Source: Morganella morganii_D (GTDB taxonomy: Bacteria; Pseudomonadota; Gammaproteobacteria; Enterobacterales; Enterobacteriaceae). From it: a stretch of DNA of 64,000 nucleotides. The stretch is taken from positions 2,356,001 to 2,420,000 of the forward strand of contig CP173058.1 of the NCBI GenBank assembly GCA_044772875.1. The letters are read 5' to 3'. Shown here in pieces: positions 45,601 through 53,448 of this stretch. The notes under the pieces were generated by a model. The model was not told the DNA's origin and did not search any database. It saw nothing but the letters and a program-made list of their open reading frames with translations. The position numbers were made by a program, and so were the translations under genes. Within the stretch, counting starts at the first letter, position 1. Each line of letters starts with the position of its first letter.

Positions 45601-46264
45601 ATACGGCATAAATTTTATTCATATAATTTTCAAACGGAAACCGGTAGGGATAGCGCACATTCAGCATCAGCTTCTCAGGGTCTGCTCCTTTTTCCTGCTG
45701 ACTGATTGCAGTATCGATAATTTTATTAATAATGTGAATTTTGGAAATGTTTCCATTCACATTTTCTTCATTCAGTAAAATATTATAAATATCCGGCCGA
45801 CGCTGTTTCAGTGTAATCGATTTATCACTATCTCCCTTTGGTTCGACCACTTTTTCTGCAAATTCAAGCAGGTCATAAAGATAAGCAACGGCTCCGTGAC
45901 CTGAATCTATCGCATCCGGTAAGGTATTTTCCGCCCAGTTTGGCGAGAACTGATCTTCATAGGTTAATTGCCGGGTTAATGCTTTTAGTCCTTTTTCTTC
46001 ACGCGGCGATCGTAATACGTTGTGCTGACGTAACTCCCGCTGTTTACGGACCACAGCATGAACCGCAACCGCCAGACGATTATGTAATATCTCAGCATCC
46101 GGATACCCGAGCCCGGGATAATCAGCCATCAACCCTTTCGTTCCCTGTTTCAGACGGGTAATAACCGATTTTTCAGTCTTTTTCGCTGATAGTTTATTTT
46201 TCAGCCCCGGAACCGCCTGGTCTATTATGCGTGAAAAAAGTAAATTATGTTTGTCAGTTCCCAT
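42683..46264 (-). CDS. tccA: TccA-like protein: N-terminal half of a split TcA, with extra Ig-like C-terminus
   Basis: 1193 residues after an AGGAGA ribosome site. Residues about 1-960 are the alpha-helical shell part of TcA, recognised by PDAIDSGHGAVAYLYDLLEF, LKQRRPDIYNILLNEENVNG, PYRFPFENYMNKI and ALNLPYDELDTLL. Near residues 782-791 there is an (EN)5 tract encoded by a hexanucleotide repeat. From about residue 985 the protein changes to two invasin-like Ig domains (VGVPVLWKKISEQGELSG, TTDKSGRASVTLKAGY and AFFRDVYDNPVIDKNIRW). As far as I recall TccA normally ends without these. It is followed after 57 bases by the TccB-like gene. The Ig extension may mark the joint to TccB or add a binding surface. 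Confidence 0.88.
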   Translation of the reverse strand: MGTDKHNLLFSRIIDQAVPGLKNKLSAKKTEKSVITRLKQGTKGLMADYPGLGYPDAEILHNRLAVAVHAVVRKQRELRQHNVLRSPREEKGLKALTRQLTYEDQFSPNWAENTLPDAIDSGHGAVAYLYDLLEFAEKVVEPKGDSDKSITLKQRRPDIYNILLNEENVNGNISKIHIINKIIDTAISQQEKGADPEKLMLNVRYPYRFPFENYMNKIYAVLDEYDLSIGDIKRSCDPQAPYFTQSGLHGTNSDSALWLDSHLGPGLREILLAGPQAQDSQTEGNAQYFKQNFGVEQFTDLLNSTVFCQQLKLERSDLESLLSCGEYAPHLSPNVDPETITGYAGEQGGEVSPAVYGSVFINNNVLPAIKTGSDTGTDDHSFSYMDESRCERIERFLRLSRALNLPYDELDTLLTSVIRAENNQVDKSLTITGNTLRAIGLFVNLNRKLKCTVSQFSVLYDGITIYSRGKDISDFDRLFNNDDRFNYRFILDNKKMEERDINRICSVFGINYDTFSYLALLTREVLKLDVLTRSRDVISAIYRPVVLADLLKIRPLELLALLKSMNPDAQFDHLFTGRPENRVYRVFGQSDITSAINALVSIQTWRTENKLSVAQIFNWITPAIVDDQEDNTEQELFRRIKENTDSTLFSNEALYLAGVPKDTDWVSVLHALVNESGILLDTDDGLDWDRYKTYALGVINSVVKNASKNVTSEEQEIIINTILSVLLEKRAAQWKSVSGLLEGYLGNKTDSITPALYWCGSNTESFLTNIRKQPDDKIRSSENENENENENVMELLSGLRRYSEIITHFRLEPAMMSQLLSHNNDLWYGLKTEKPSLQLLYRLSVYRRLIDEGKQPAEKLLNYLSLINSLPINSRSDEIRLYRDQALNKLSLFMGWSINELLTAAQYVAPENAIIRTLPQLLIVKQIHSVCLKTGLSARSVISLFNLDENSEPSLYQSVADQVMESLAPQDVSLYSNDESSQGDLTVSVSAGRTTLLVYSENQKEEQVAEDETQLTVTLQTLESTPLVGVPVLWKKISEQGELSGTESTTDKSGRASVTLKAGYKQGVASIKAHYGVKSIPLPLVRVDCDISTLGATGNETVPEHPDDIPADGKTQVEITAFFRDVYDNPVIDKNIRWETTGGRFIYKGVITDNQGNCSAALVSNEPGKVTVRAFYEDIPEEYTAVDISFISA
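43892..43921. repeat. Hexanucleotide repeat (ATTTTC)5 in the TccA-like gene
   Basis: Five perfect copies of ATTTTC on the plus strand encode alternating Glu-Asn on the minus strand. Because the unit is six bases, copy-number change would lengthen or shorten the protein loop without breaking the frame. Confidence 0.9.
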
Positions 46265-46490
46265 TACATCTTCTCCTGAATAACGCAGATTTTAATAGTG
46301 AAGCACAATAAACCGTGCAGCGTTTGAGAATAAACGCCACCGCAGATAAATAATTCCTATCGAAAAATAATTACTTATAAAAATATTTTTACCTGATAAT
46401 TAAAACCTGCCTTATGACTAGTTTAACTAACACTAAATCAAATAAAATAAAATAATTCATAACAATGCGATACTATCACCGGAAATATCT
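46265..46490 (-). promoter_or_regulatory. AT-rich spacer between the two Tc modules, possible internal promoter
   Basis: The 226 bases between the end of tcB copy 2 and the start of the TccA-like gene are the longest gap inside the Tc island, very AT-rich and without a gene. No GC-rich terminator follows tcB. A promoter for the second module is plausible here, but several A/T-rich -10-like hexamers occur and none stands out. Confidence 0.35.
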
Positions 46491-49400
46491 TTACGGGGAT
46501 GGCACGGTATCATTTTCATCCTCCCGTACAATAAACCAGGGTGTATATATATTATTGCGCAGATAATTTTTTGCTGTCACAACACGGACTAGGCGTCCCA
46601 GCGGATCATAATAATGTGTATCAGACCATTGTTCTTTACGAACAGAATAATCACGGACATATCGCCAGTCATTAATAAAATAAGGCTGGTATTCACGAAT
46701 AATATAGCCTTTATTATTATACTCTTTACGGCCGGTTACCGCCCAGTGAAAACCGGAATTATCTGTTTTCAGGGGACTATCAGTTTCTCCATTTCTTATA
46801 GCAGCATTACCGGCTGCTACTCTGACAGATGTTTGCAACTGACGGAAAAGACCATCAAAAAAAGTGACTTTCTGCCGTATTTGCTGTTCTTTGTCATTGT
46901 CATAACGATCAGTTCGTAACTGTAATATGTGCGGCGGCAACCTGTTTTTATCCGGTACCATCACAGCTTTTATTAAGCAGCGGTTTTCCTCATTAATATG
47001 AGCACGGGAAAATGCACTGAAATACCCGTCTTCAGTAATGATATGATTATCTTTCAGCCTTGAAATAATATCGCTATACTCCGGCGTCATGAATTCAGGA
47101 GAGACTTTTACCATCCAGCTGTTTAATTCATATAAAAATAACTGAGATACCGGTAAAGGCGCCGTTAGTTTAAGTGCATCGGCAATACAGTCTGGTATTG
47201 TTAATGCTGCATCAGAATAACCGGTTTTATTCCCTTTCTCTGTACCGGAAAACCGGACACTGATAACCTGACCTGTCCCGTTATACGTGACAGCAGATAT
47301 ATTATCATTAACATCTGTTATTTTATCAGGAGACAGATGTTTCAGGTTATAATCAGCTTCAGTCTTTCCGCCGGCAGCATCAGTATAATCAGTGACCAGA
47401 CAATAGTAACGATCCCAGTTCCATTTACTGTATCCTATCAGTTTTACCGCGCGGTAAGATACCGGCTTATAAAATTGCTTTTCTGTTCCGTATTCAGTCA
47501 TATTCCGCTGTGCTGCATAAATGCTTTTTCCTTTCTCACTCTCTTCCGGAAATTCATACTCCGTTTTCAGGTATCCGCCGGATGATAATAAATCCTCAAA
47601 ACTGTTTCCCGGATAATAGCCTCTCATTTTTTCAAGATGGCTTTCATCAAATTCAGCGTCTTCCGTATAAGCCACCCGAACAGGAAAATCGGGTGAAAAT
47701 AGTCCGGCTTGCCCGGTATCATTCAGGTATGCCACCCGGGTTTGTCCGGAAAATATAAAATAGCGCTGATAGTGAATCAGGCTATTTTGCTGCAACAAAC
47801 TCTCCAGTGAATAACCTTTCTGCGGCAGATAGCCGCCGTCAAATTCAGCCGAATCCTGCCGCTGTGCATTCGCTATCGCCAGCTGGTAAATACCGTTTTC
47901 CGGTTTATCAAGATCGTAATAACTGTTTTTCTGTAATACAAAATGCAGTTTCATTTGCTGTATATCATAACTGCTCTGCCATGTACTTTCCGGCAGGCTG
48001 TCAAGATTCTTATAGGGATTAACAACACCCCGTACCCGCCGCGGGTAGCTGATGCTGACCTGTTTCAGTGGCGAACCATACTGATCACTGCTGAGAATCA
48101 CCGTCTGTGTACATTTCGGATCAATCGTAAACCGTTCATATAAATAGCGGCGATGCTCAATAACAGACGGGCGCACTACCGGATAACTGCCCCGCTTTTC
48201 AATCAGACGGACAGCAATCCGCTGTTCAGTGACCTCATAAGGGACTGCTGATAATTCTGATTTATCAATACCGTAAACTTCCTGCCTGAGCAATTGTCCC
48301 TTTAATCCGCGACGCAGCCAATAATTCGCCGTTTCTTTACTCTCAGCCTCACATTCGGTTTCATTATCACCGTAATTTTGCGTAAATCTGGGTATAAAGC
48401 CGGGAAATGCTGCCTTATCCTTATTCCAGTATTCCCCGGGAAACCGTTTATCCAATGATTCAATTCCTGTCGCAAACCAGCAGCGCGTTTGTTTCGGCAT
48501 TGCAGTTCCGGGTTTATCTTTTTCATTATCCGTCAGCAGAGAATCCGTTATTTCAACATAACCAAAGCCCCTGAATTCCCGTTCAGAACCATCCCATGCA
48601 CCATGGCGGTAACGCACACTGCTGGTCAGCGTATTACCGGTAATTTCATCTTTGGTTTCCGTTTTCCATACACAGTGAACCGGGAAAGGAAGATAGCAGA
48701 CCGGCGTTTTCTGATGACCTGACTCTGCTTTTTCGTCCAGCCAGAGCTGCGCCGAGCTCCGGTAACTCAGTGAATAATTCACGCCCATGTTGTTATTTAT
48801 TTCACTGAGTATCCACGGTTTTTTAGTTGAGAACTCAAACAACCAATGGTGCAGTACCGGCAACGGTCTGGTCAGGATCATACAATCAACGCCGTTTCCC
48901 TGAATATCAGCAAACCGCAGTTCACAGGTATGATCATAGCGGATACCTTCAGGTAACGGCAATTTAACCGGTTCAGAAAAACGATTACCGCTCTGGTTAA
49001 TATAAATATCGAGGTGATCAGAATGAGCATAAATAATATTTGCCGAGCCGTTACCGTCAATATCCGCCAGATAAAGATTTGCAGGGTCAAAATGCTCACC
49101 CGGAATAAAACCGGGAATATAAACAGGATGACCAAAATAGCCATTACCTTTATTCGGCCAGTAATAAACACCATCCGCATTAATCCGTACCAGATGCTGC
49201 TGGCCGGTACCCAGCAAATCACTGAATCCGGTAAAAGAGCGCTCGTCCCCCCCCAAAACCGGCAGTGTTACACCATCAGGCTGCTCAATGATTGTGCCGG
49301 CCTTCCAGCCTTTACGATCTGACGGATACAGCCGGACACTTTTCGGGCCGATAACCACTAAATCACATAACCCTTTACCTGTAAAATCAGTCAGTTGTGC

Positions 49401-50945
49401 TGTCGGATAATGGAATTCTGTCGGCAAACCGCTGAGCGAGGAGAAACGCAGCCATTGCTCCGCATTATCTTTATCCTGCGGATAATAACCGTTTGCCCCC
49501 TGATGAATAACGACCCATTCCAGGCGACCGTCACCGTCCAGATCAATCAGCAGTGTGTGCTTATCCAATGCCGGAATGTCCGGCAAAAGTTGCGGTGCAC
49601 TCCAGGTGATAGCATTAATATCATTGCTGTTCTTATTTCTTACGGGAGAACGGTACCACCATGCCCCGCGATTCTTATACAATATGCCTTTACTGCCCTC
49701 GCCCCATAAATCCAGGAACTGATAGGGCTGATGGGAATTCAGTTTCCCGATATGATCCAATGTGTTCCATTGATGTTCGGACCATTTTTCCGCCTTTGTC
49801 CAGTTAAATTCAAGTGGTGGTAATACTGTTATCCCGTTTTTATCCGCCGGGTCATTAAAGCCGGATCGGCGTACAGCAACCAGTGTTGTGATAACCGGGG
49901 ATTCGTCATAGGTCAGAACAAGCCGCGATACCAGCTCCGGATCGCAGTCTTGATCGGTATTGGCGGCCAAATCAGCAGTGCGGTGAAAAAGCAGAACCTG
50001 ACGGCACAGGCGCCGGATGCGGATTTCAAATCCGTATTCATAAGAGGAAAATATATCCTGACGCAGCGGCCACAGCTGCCCGGACGGGATTTTCCATCCG
50101 GGAATGTCCGCCAGCATACAGCTGCGCTGACCATAATCAAATACCAGGAAAAACAGCCACTCATTATCATCAGGCCCCTTATTCACACAAGGAAAATATC
50201 GCCCGCTCTTTTTGTTGCCATAGCAGATTTTTTCAGGATACCGGTATGTTTGTTCCGGGTGAGAGCGTGTCTCATCTTCAGGACAATTATCCTGGTTTTC
50301 ATTACAGTAATGATAATAAATCTGATCTCCCTGCGGGGATACCGAGGCATTAATTAACCAGCGGGCAATATGCTGCGGGTTATCCGGTTTATATACGCGG
50401 GCTGAATCCTCATATCCGAACAGATGTACCTGTCCGTCTGCGGCAAACATCACCCAAAACTCAGGCGGGCTTCCCGGTACATTACTTTCCGCCTGCCAGT
50501 ATTGCAGCCGGTCAGATGTGGTTTCCAGCCGGGAACGATAATCTGTTACCCGATATATCGTTCTCAGCGCTGTGCCGAGCAGTCTGTTTTTCCGGGATGA
50601 CGCCGGTTTGTCGTCACTCCTCAGAACAGGAACAATGACTTCACTATCCGGGCCGGCAAACTCATCCTCATTATTATAGCGGGGAACACCTTTCACCACT
50701 CTGCGGCTGATCGCTGCCATACTGACCGTCCAGCCGAGCCCGAAGGCATCATTACCGTTCCGGCTGTTATAATTCAGTACCGGCTCAGGGAAATAACCCC
50801 GCCCGCGGCTGACCGGCAGCGGAACAGAACAGGTCGCAGCACCATCCGGACCGATACTTCCCGGCGCACCGGTCATTCCGGTAATCGCACCGCCTCCATT
50901 CGGCAGTGACGGCGTTTCAATTCTCACCTTCTCTGTATTATTCAT
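46491..50945 (-). CDS. tcdB: TcB component of a Tc toxin (SpvB/TcdB-like), copy 2
   Basis: 1484 residues with an AAGGA ribosome site. The start IETPSLPNGGGAITGMTGAP, SVPLPVSRGRGYFPEPVLNY and FGLGWTVSMAAISRRVVKGV is the TcB SpvB-like domain. Propeller repeats are seen as LLIDLDGDGRLEWVVIHQG (near residue 465) and LADIDGNGSANIIYAHS (near 623). TcdB middle and Rhs-like shell parts follow (SSAQLWLDEKAESGHQ, YRHGAWDGSEREFRGFGYVE). It aligns end to end with the other TcB of the window but is clearly diverged. It lies 56 bases after the frameshifted TcA, so these two form the first module. No TcC follows it directly, so it would have to use the distant tccC or one elsewhere in the genome. Confidence 0.93.
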   Translation of the reverse strand: MNNTEKVRIETPSLPNGGGAITGMTGAPGSIGPDGAATCSVPLPVSRGRGYFPEPVLNYNSRNGNDAFGLGWTVSMAAISRRVVKGVPRYNNEDEFAGPDSEVIVPVLRSDDKPASSRKNRLLGTALRTIYRVTDYRSRLETTSDRLQYWQAESNVPGSPPEFWVMFAADGQVHLFGYEDSARVYKPDNPQHIARWLINASVSPQGDQIYYHYCNENQDNCPEDETRSHPEQTYRYPEKICYGNKKSGRYFPCVNKGPDDNEWLFFLVFDYGQRSCMLADIPGWKIPSGQLWPLRQDIFSSYEYGFEIRIRRLCRQVLLFHRTADLAANTDQDCDPELVSRLVLTYDESPVITTLVAVRRSGFNDPADKNGITVLPPLEFNWTKAEKWSEHQWNTLDHIGKLNSHQPYQFLDLWGEGSKGILYKNRGAWWYRSPVRNKNSNDINAITWSAPQLLPDIPALDKHTLLIDLDGDGRLEWVVIHQGANGYYPQDKDNAEQWLRFSSLSGLPTEFHYPTAQLTDFTGKGLCDLVVIGPKSVRLYPSDRKGWKAGTIIEQPDGVTLPVLGGDERSFTGFSDLLGTGQQHLVRINADGVYYWPNKGNGYFGHPVYIPGFIPGEHFDPANLYLADIDGNGSANIIYAHSDHLDIYINQSGNRFSEPVKLPLPEGIRYDHTCELRFADIQGNGVDCMILTRPLPVLHHWLFEFSTKKPWILSEINNNMGVNYSLSYRSSAQLWLDEKAESGHQKTPVCYLPFPVHCVWKTETKDEITGNTLTSSVRYRHGAWDGSEREFRGFGYVEITDSLLTDNEKDKPGTAMPKQTRCWFATGIESLDKRFPGEYWNKDKAAFPGFIPRFTQNYGDNETECEAESKETANYWLRRGLKGQLLRQEVYGIDKSELSAVPYEVTEQRIAVRLIEKRGSYPVVRPSVIEHRRYLYERFTIDPKCTQTVILSSDQYGSPLKQVSISYPRRVRGVVNPYKNLDSLPESTWQSSYDIQQMKLHFVLQKNSYYDLDKPENGIYQLAIANAQRQDSAEFDGGYLPQKGYSLESLLQQNSLIHYQRYFIFSGQTRVAYLNDTGQAGLFSPDFPVRVAYTEDAEFDESHLEKMRGYYPGNSFEDLLSSGGYLKTEYEFPEESEKGKSIYAAQRNMTEYGTEKQFYKPVSYRAVKLIGYSKWNWDRYYCLVTDYTDAAGGKTEADYNLKHLSPDKITDVNDNISAVTYNGTGQVISVRFSGTEKGNKTGYSDAALTIPDCIADALKLTAPLPVSQLFLYELNSWMVKVSPEFMTPEYSDIISRLKDNHIITEDGYFSAFSRAHINEENRCLIKAVMVPDKNRLPPHILQLRTDRYDNDKEQQIRQKVTFFDGLFRQLQTSVRVAAGNAAIRNGETDSPLKTDNSGFHWAVTGRKEYNNKGYIIREYQPYFINDWRYVRDYSVRKEQWSDTHYYDPLGRLVRVVTAKNYLRNNIYTPWFIVREDENDTVPSP

Positions 50946-50962
50946 TTTCGGTTTCCTTACAG

Positions 50963-50980
50963 CGGCCCGTATACGGGCCG
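50963..50980. promoter_or_regulatory. Perfect 18-bp GC-rich palindrome between TcA and TcB copy 2
   Basis: CGGCCCGTATACGGGCCG is a perfect palindrome able to form a 7-bp GC-rich stem with a TATA loop in the RNA. It lies 18 bases before the tcB start, just upstream of its AAGGA ribosome site, and has no T-run. It may slow translation initiation or RNA decay at this TcA-to-TcB junction. Confidence 0.6.
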
Positions 50981-51001
50981 GAGATGATTCATTAAACGCA
51001 A

Positions 51002-53287
51002 TCAGTAAATGGTGTAACGGATATGAAACACGATGTCGGTCAGGGTTTGTAATAACCGTTTCTGGTCACCATCGCCGACATCAAAAAACCGCAGTTTAAA
51101 CATACCGTCACTGTCTACCGGCAGTCCCTCAAACGGCAGATAAGTACTATCCCCGAATTGCAGATGAAAAAGGCCGCTATCGTTCATACCATGTGAAACC
51201 GCAATAGATTTACACCCTTCCGGCAATAGATCATTACCTTCATATTCAAGAAGCGCGCGGACATTCTGATACGGTTCAATAAGGGCCGGTAATGTCACAC
51301 TGATTTGCATAATCAATCTGTGTTTGCCTAAATCAGCAGGATAATCCGTAGAAATGCCCAGTCCCTTCAGCTTAATAACTGCCTTCAATTCTTTACTGTT
51401 AGTCGTCTCCTTGTTGCTGAGCAACTCAACATAATTATCGCTGTTGCCCAGTTTTTTCTGTTCCCCCTGACTGACCAGCCCGGAAACCTGAGCAAAACTG
51501 AATTTTTCTTTACCCATTTTCGAAGAGTTGTACACCTCAGCCAGTGAGACCGTTCTGGTGACTTCCAAAACCCGTTTATCTTTTTCCAGGTATGCTTCTT
51601 CCAGCTGCGCCAGATTAAGCATCAGGCTTTCACCTGCCATCAGCCCGGAGTATGCGCCCTTCCATGCAGAGGTGTTGATAAATGAACGGTCTGCAGCATT
51701 GATATTCATCTCATAGCGATATGCTTTCTCTGCCATAAAGCAGCGGGAAACGGCCAAATCGTAAAAAGGAGAATAAATTGCCATCAGTCGCCCGCGTAAC
51801 CAGCCGTACAATTCAGCACGGGTAAATTTGCGTTGTAAAAACTGTAATTGCTGCTGGTTTTGCCACTGTTCTGTCACAATATAGCGTTTCTGCATCTTAG
51901 CTGCGGCTATTTGTATATCTATTGCTTCCAGCTCAGCGGCAATTTGTTTTTCTTGTTCTCTGGCTGATGCTAATTCCAGCTGCCACGCCTGATCGCGTCT
52001 GCGGTATTCCGCGCCTTTTTCAAGAGAATTTGCTACCCCTTCCGTCACTTCTGCTATTCCGCCCATTGCTTCAGAAACGGATTCAGCAGGCGCACTCCAT
52101 TTAATACCACCTGCTGCCACACCATATATATTTGGTACTAAATCAGCAAGTGTGCCTGCTGCTTTTATAAGCTTGGACTCTCCTGATATGACTGCTGACG
52201 TAATGCCTAATTCTATTGCTGCCAATTCTTCCGGTAATATATATTCAGAATGTAATGACTCATAATGTTCAGCGCGGTGAATAATCTCACGTTGTTGTGA
52301 CAATAAAGATTTCTTTCCTGCCAGCAAATTTTTAATTTCCTTATCCTGTATTCTGATGCTTTGTGAAAGCAAGTCATTACCCTGATGAATGAGTAATTCA
52401 GAAAACAGTTCATCATCCCGACGTTCATTAAAGCTCAGTAACTGGCCACCAAACTCAATCAATTGAGACACTAAGTTTTTTGCATTTTCAATAACTAACG
52501 GGAAGCGATACATTAACGTTGATTCTGAGGTAAATGGCCTTTCACTATTTATATTATTGACCTGTGATTCCAGCATATTCCGCGGATCTGCCGGAGAAGA
52601 AAATACCGGTAAATTAATACGCTGACCATTAATAGACAATCCGTTCCGTAAATTAAAAACCCGCTGATTTAATAGTGTCCGGTAAGATGTCAATTTATCA
52701 TTCAGTTGAGGTTTAAAAATCTTCGTCAGCGTATTAGCACTTCTTTCTGCCATACAAGATACAATTTGTGTATCTTTTACTGACATTAATAAACTCTGTA
52801 CCGCAGACTGTACCGTCTGACTTGCAGCAACAGCCAGTTTCGGGGAATTCCAGCCTTTATTCATCAATGCGACAGTGTCCTGTCCGAGCAGTGCCAGCGC
52901 CTGCATATACCAGGATTTTGCTTCATTCAGAGAATCCCGCTCCAGTTCACGATAGGCCGCATCCCCTCTGGCAATAATCAGATCCAGCGTCTTCATAAAT
53001 GCGGCCATTTTATAATGCATCGGATCTGCCAGTGCTATCGCATCAGGATCAGTGTCATCCGGCAATGTCTCATCCCATTGCGTATCCTCCTCAAGGGGTC
53101 TGACATTCCAGTACCGCCTGGTGTATCTGCCATTTTCAATATATCCGGCGGGATTAAAAATATATCGTAACCAGCGTTCAGCTTCATTGTAACTTTGATG
53201 CTGAAGTAAAATATCAGCAATCATCATTGGCACATAATAAAACAGTTCCCAAAAATAGAGTGCATTTGCACCATTAAAATCTATCAT
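51002..53287 (-). CDS. tcdA: TcA C-terminal part, downstream of a frameshift
   Basis: 761 residues from the first ATG, but the frame is open from about 53511 and codes for further TcA sequence before that ATG (KPGVQFLEFPINNRYFFEK, then TRIRLNTLFVNKLVSLA). The ATG at 53287 has no good ribosome site, so this is not an independent gene but the 3' part of the TcA at 53449-58014. It contains FNGANALYFWELFYYVPMMI, RWLRYIFNPAGYIENGRY, the pore-associated Gly/Ala-rich segment (GGIAEVTEGVANSL), long coiled coils and the C-terminal TcB-binding funnel (LPALIEPYQNVRALL). Joined to the upstream part it would give 2337 residues, a little shorter than TcdA of Photorhabdus. Confidence 0.85.
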   Translation of the reverse strand: MIDFNGANALYFWELFYYVPMMIADILLQHQSYNEAERWLRYIFNPAGYIENGRYTRRYWNVRPLEEDTQWDETLPDDTDPDAIALADPMHYKMAAFMKTLDLIIARGDAAYRELERDSLNEAKSWYMQALALLGQDTVALMNKGWNSPKLAVAASQTVQSAVQSLLMSVKDTQIVSCMAERSANTLTKIFKPQLNDKLTSYRTLLNQRVFNLRNGLSINGQRINLPVFSSPADPRNMLESQVNNINSERPFTSESTLMYRFPLVIENAKNLVSQLIEFGGQLLSFNERRDDELFSELLIHQGNDLLSQSIRIQDKEIKNLLAGKKSLLSQQREIIHRAEHYESLHSEYILPEELAAIELGITSAVISGESKLIKAAGTLADLVPNIYGVAAGGIKWSAPAESVSEAMGGIAEVTEGVANSLEKGAEYRRRDQAWQLELASAREQEKQIAAELEAIDIQIAAAKMQKRYIVTEQWQNQQQLQFLQRKFTRAELYGWLRGRLMAIYSPFYDLAVSRCFMAEKAYRYEMNINAADRSFINTSAWKGAYSGLMAGESLMLNLAQLEEAYLEKDKRVLEVTRTVSLAEVYNSSKMGKEKFSFAQVSGLVSQGEQKKLGNSDNYVELLSNKETTNSKELKAVIKLKGLGISTDYPADLGKHRLIMQISVTLPALIEPYQNVRALLEYEGNDLLPEGCKSIAVSHGMNDSGLFHLQFGDSTYLPFEGLPVDSDGMFKLRFFDVGDGDQKRLLQTLTDIVFHIRYTIY

Positions 53288-53448
53288 AACCTGGTTTACT
53301 ATATCATCCGAATCAAAACCCGGTTCAGTCAGATTCTGACTTTCCCATGATAGTATATAATTAATACCTTTCTTTGCCAGCGATACTAATTTATTAACAA
53401 AAAGTGTATTGAGGCGAATGCGTGTTTTTTCAAAAAAATATCTATTAT

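Noticed and set aside
51002..53287. The downstream TcA ORF as an independent TccB-like gene
   Set aside because: Its first ATG lacks a ribosome site, and conserved TcA sequence continues upstream of that ATG in the same frame to the A7 tract.
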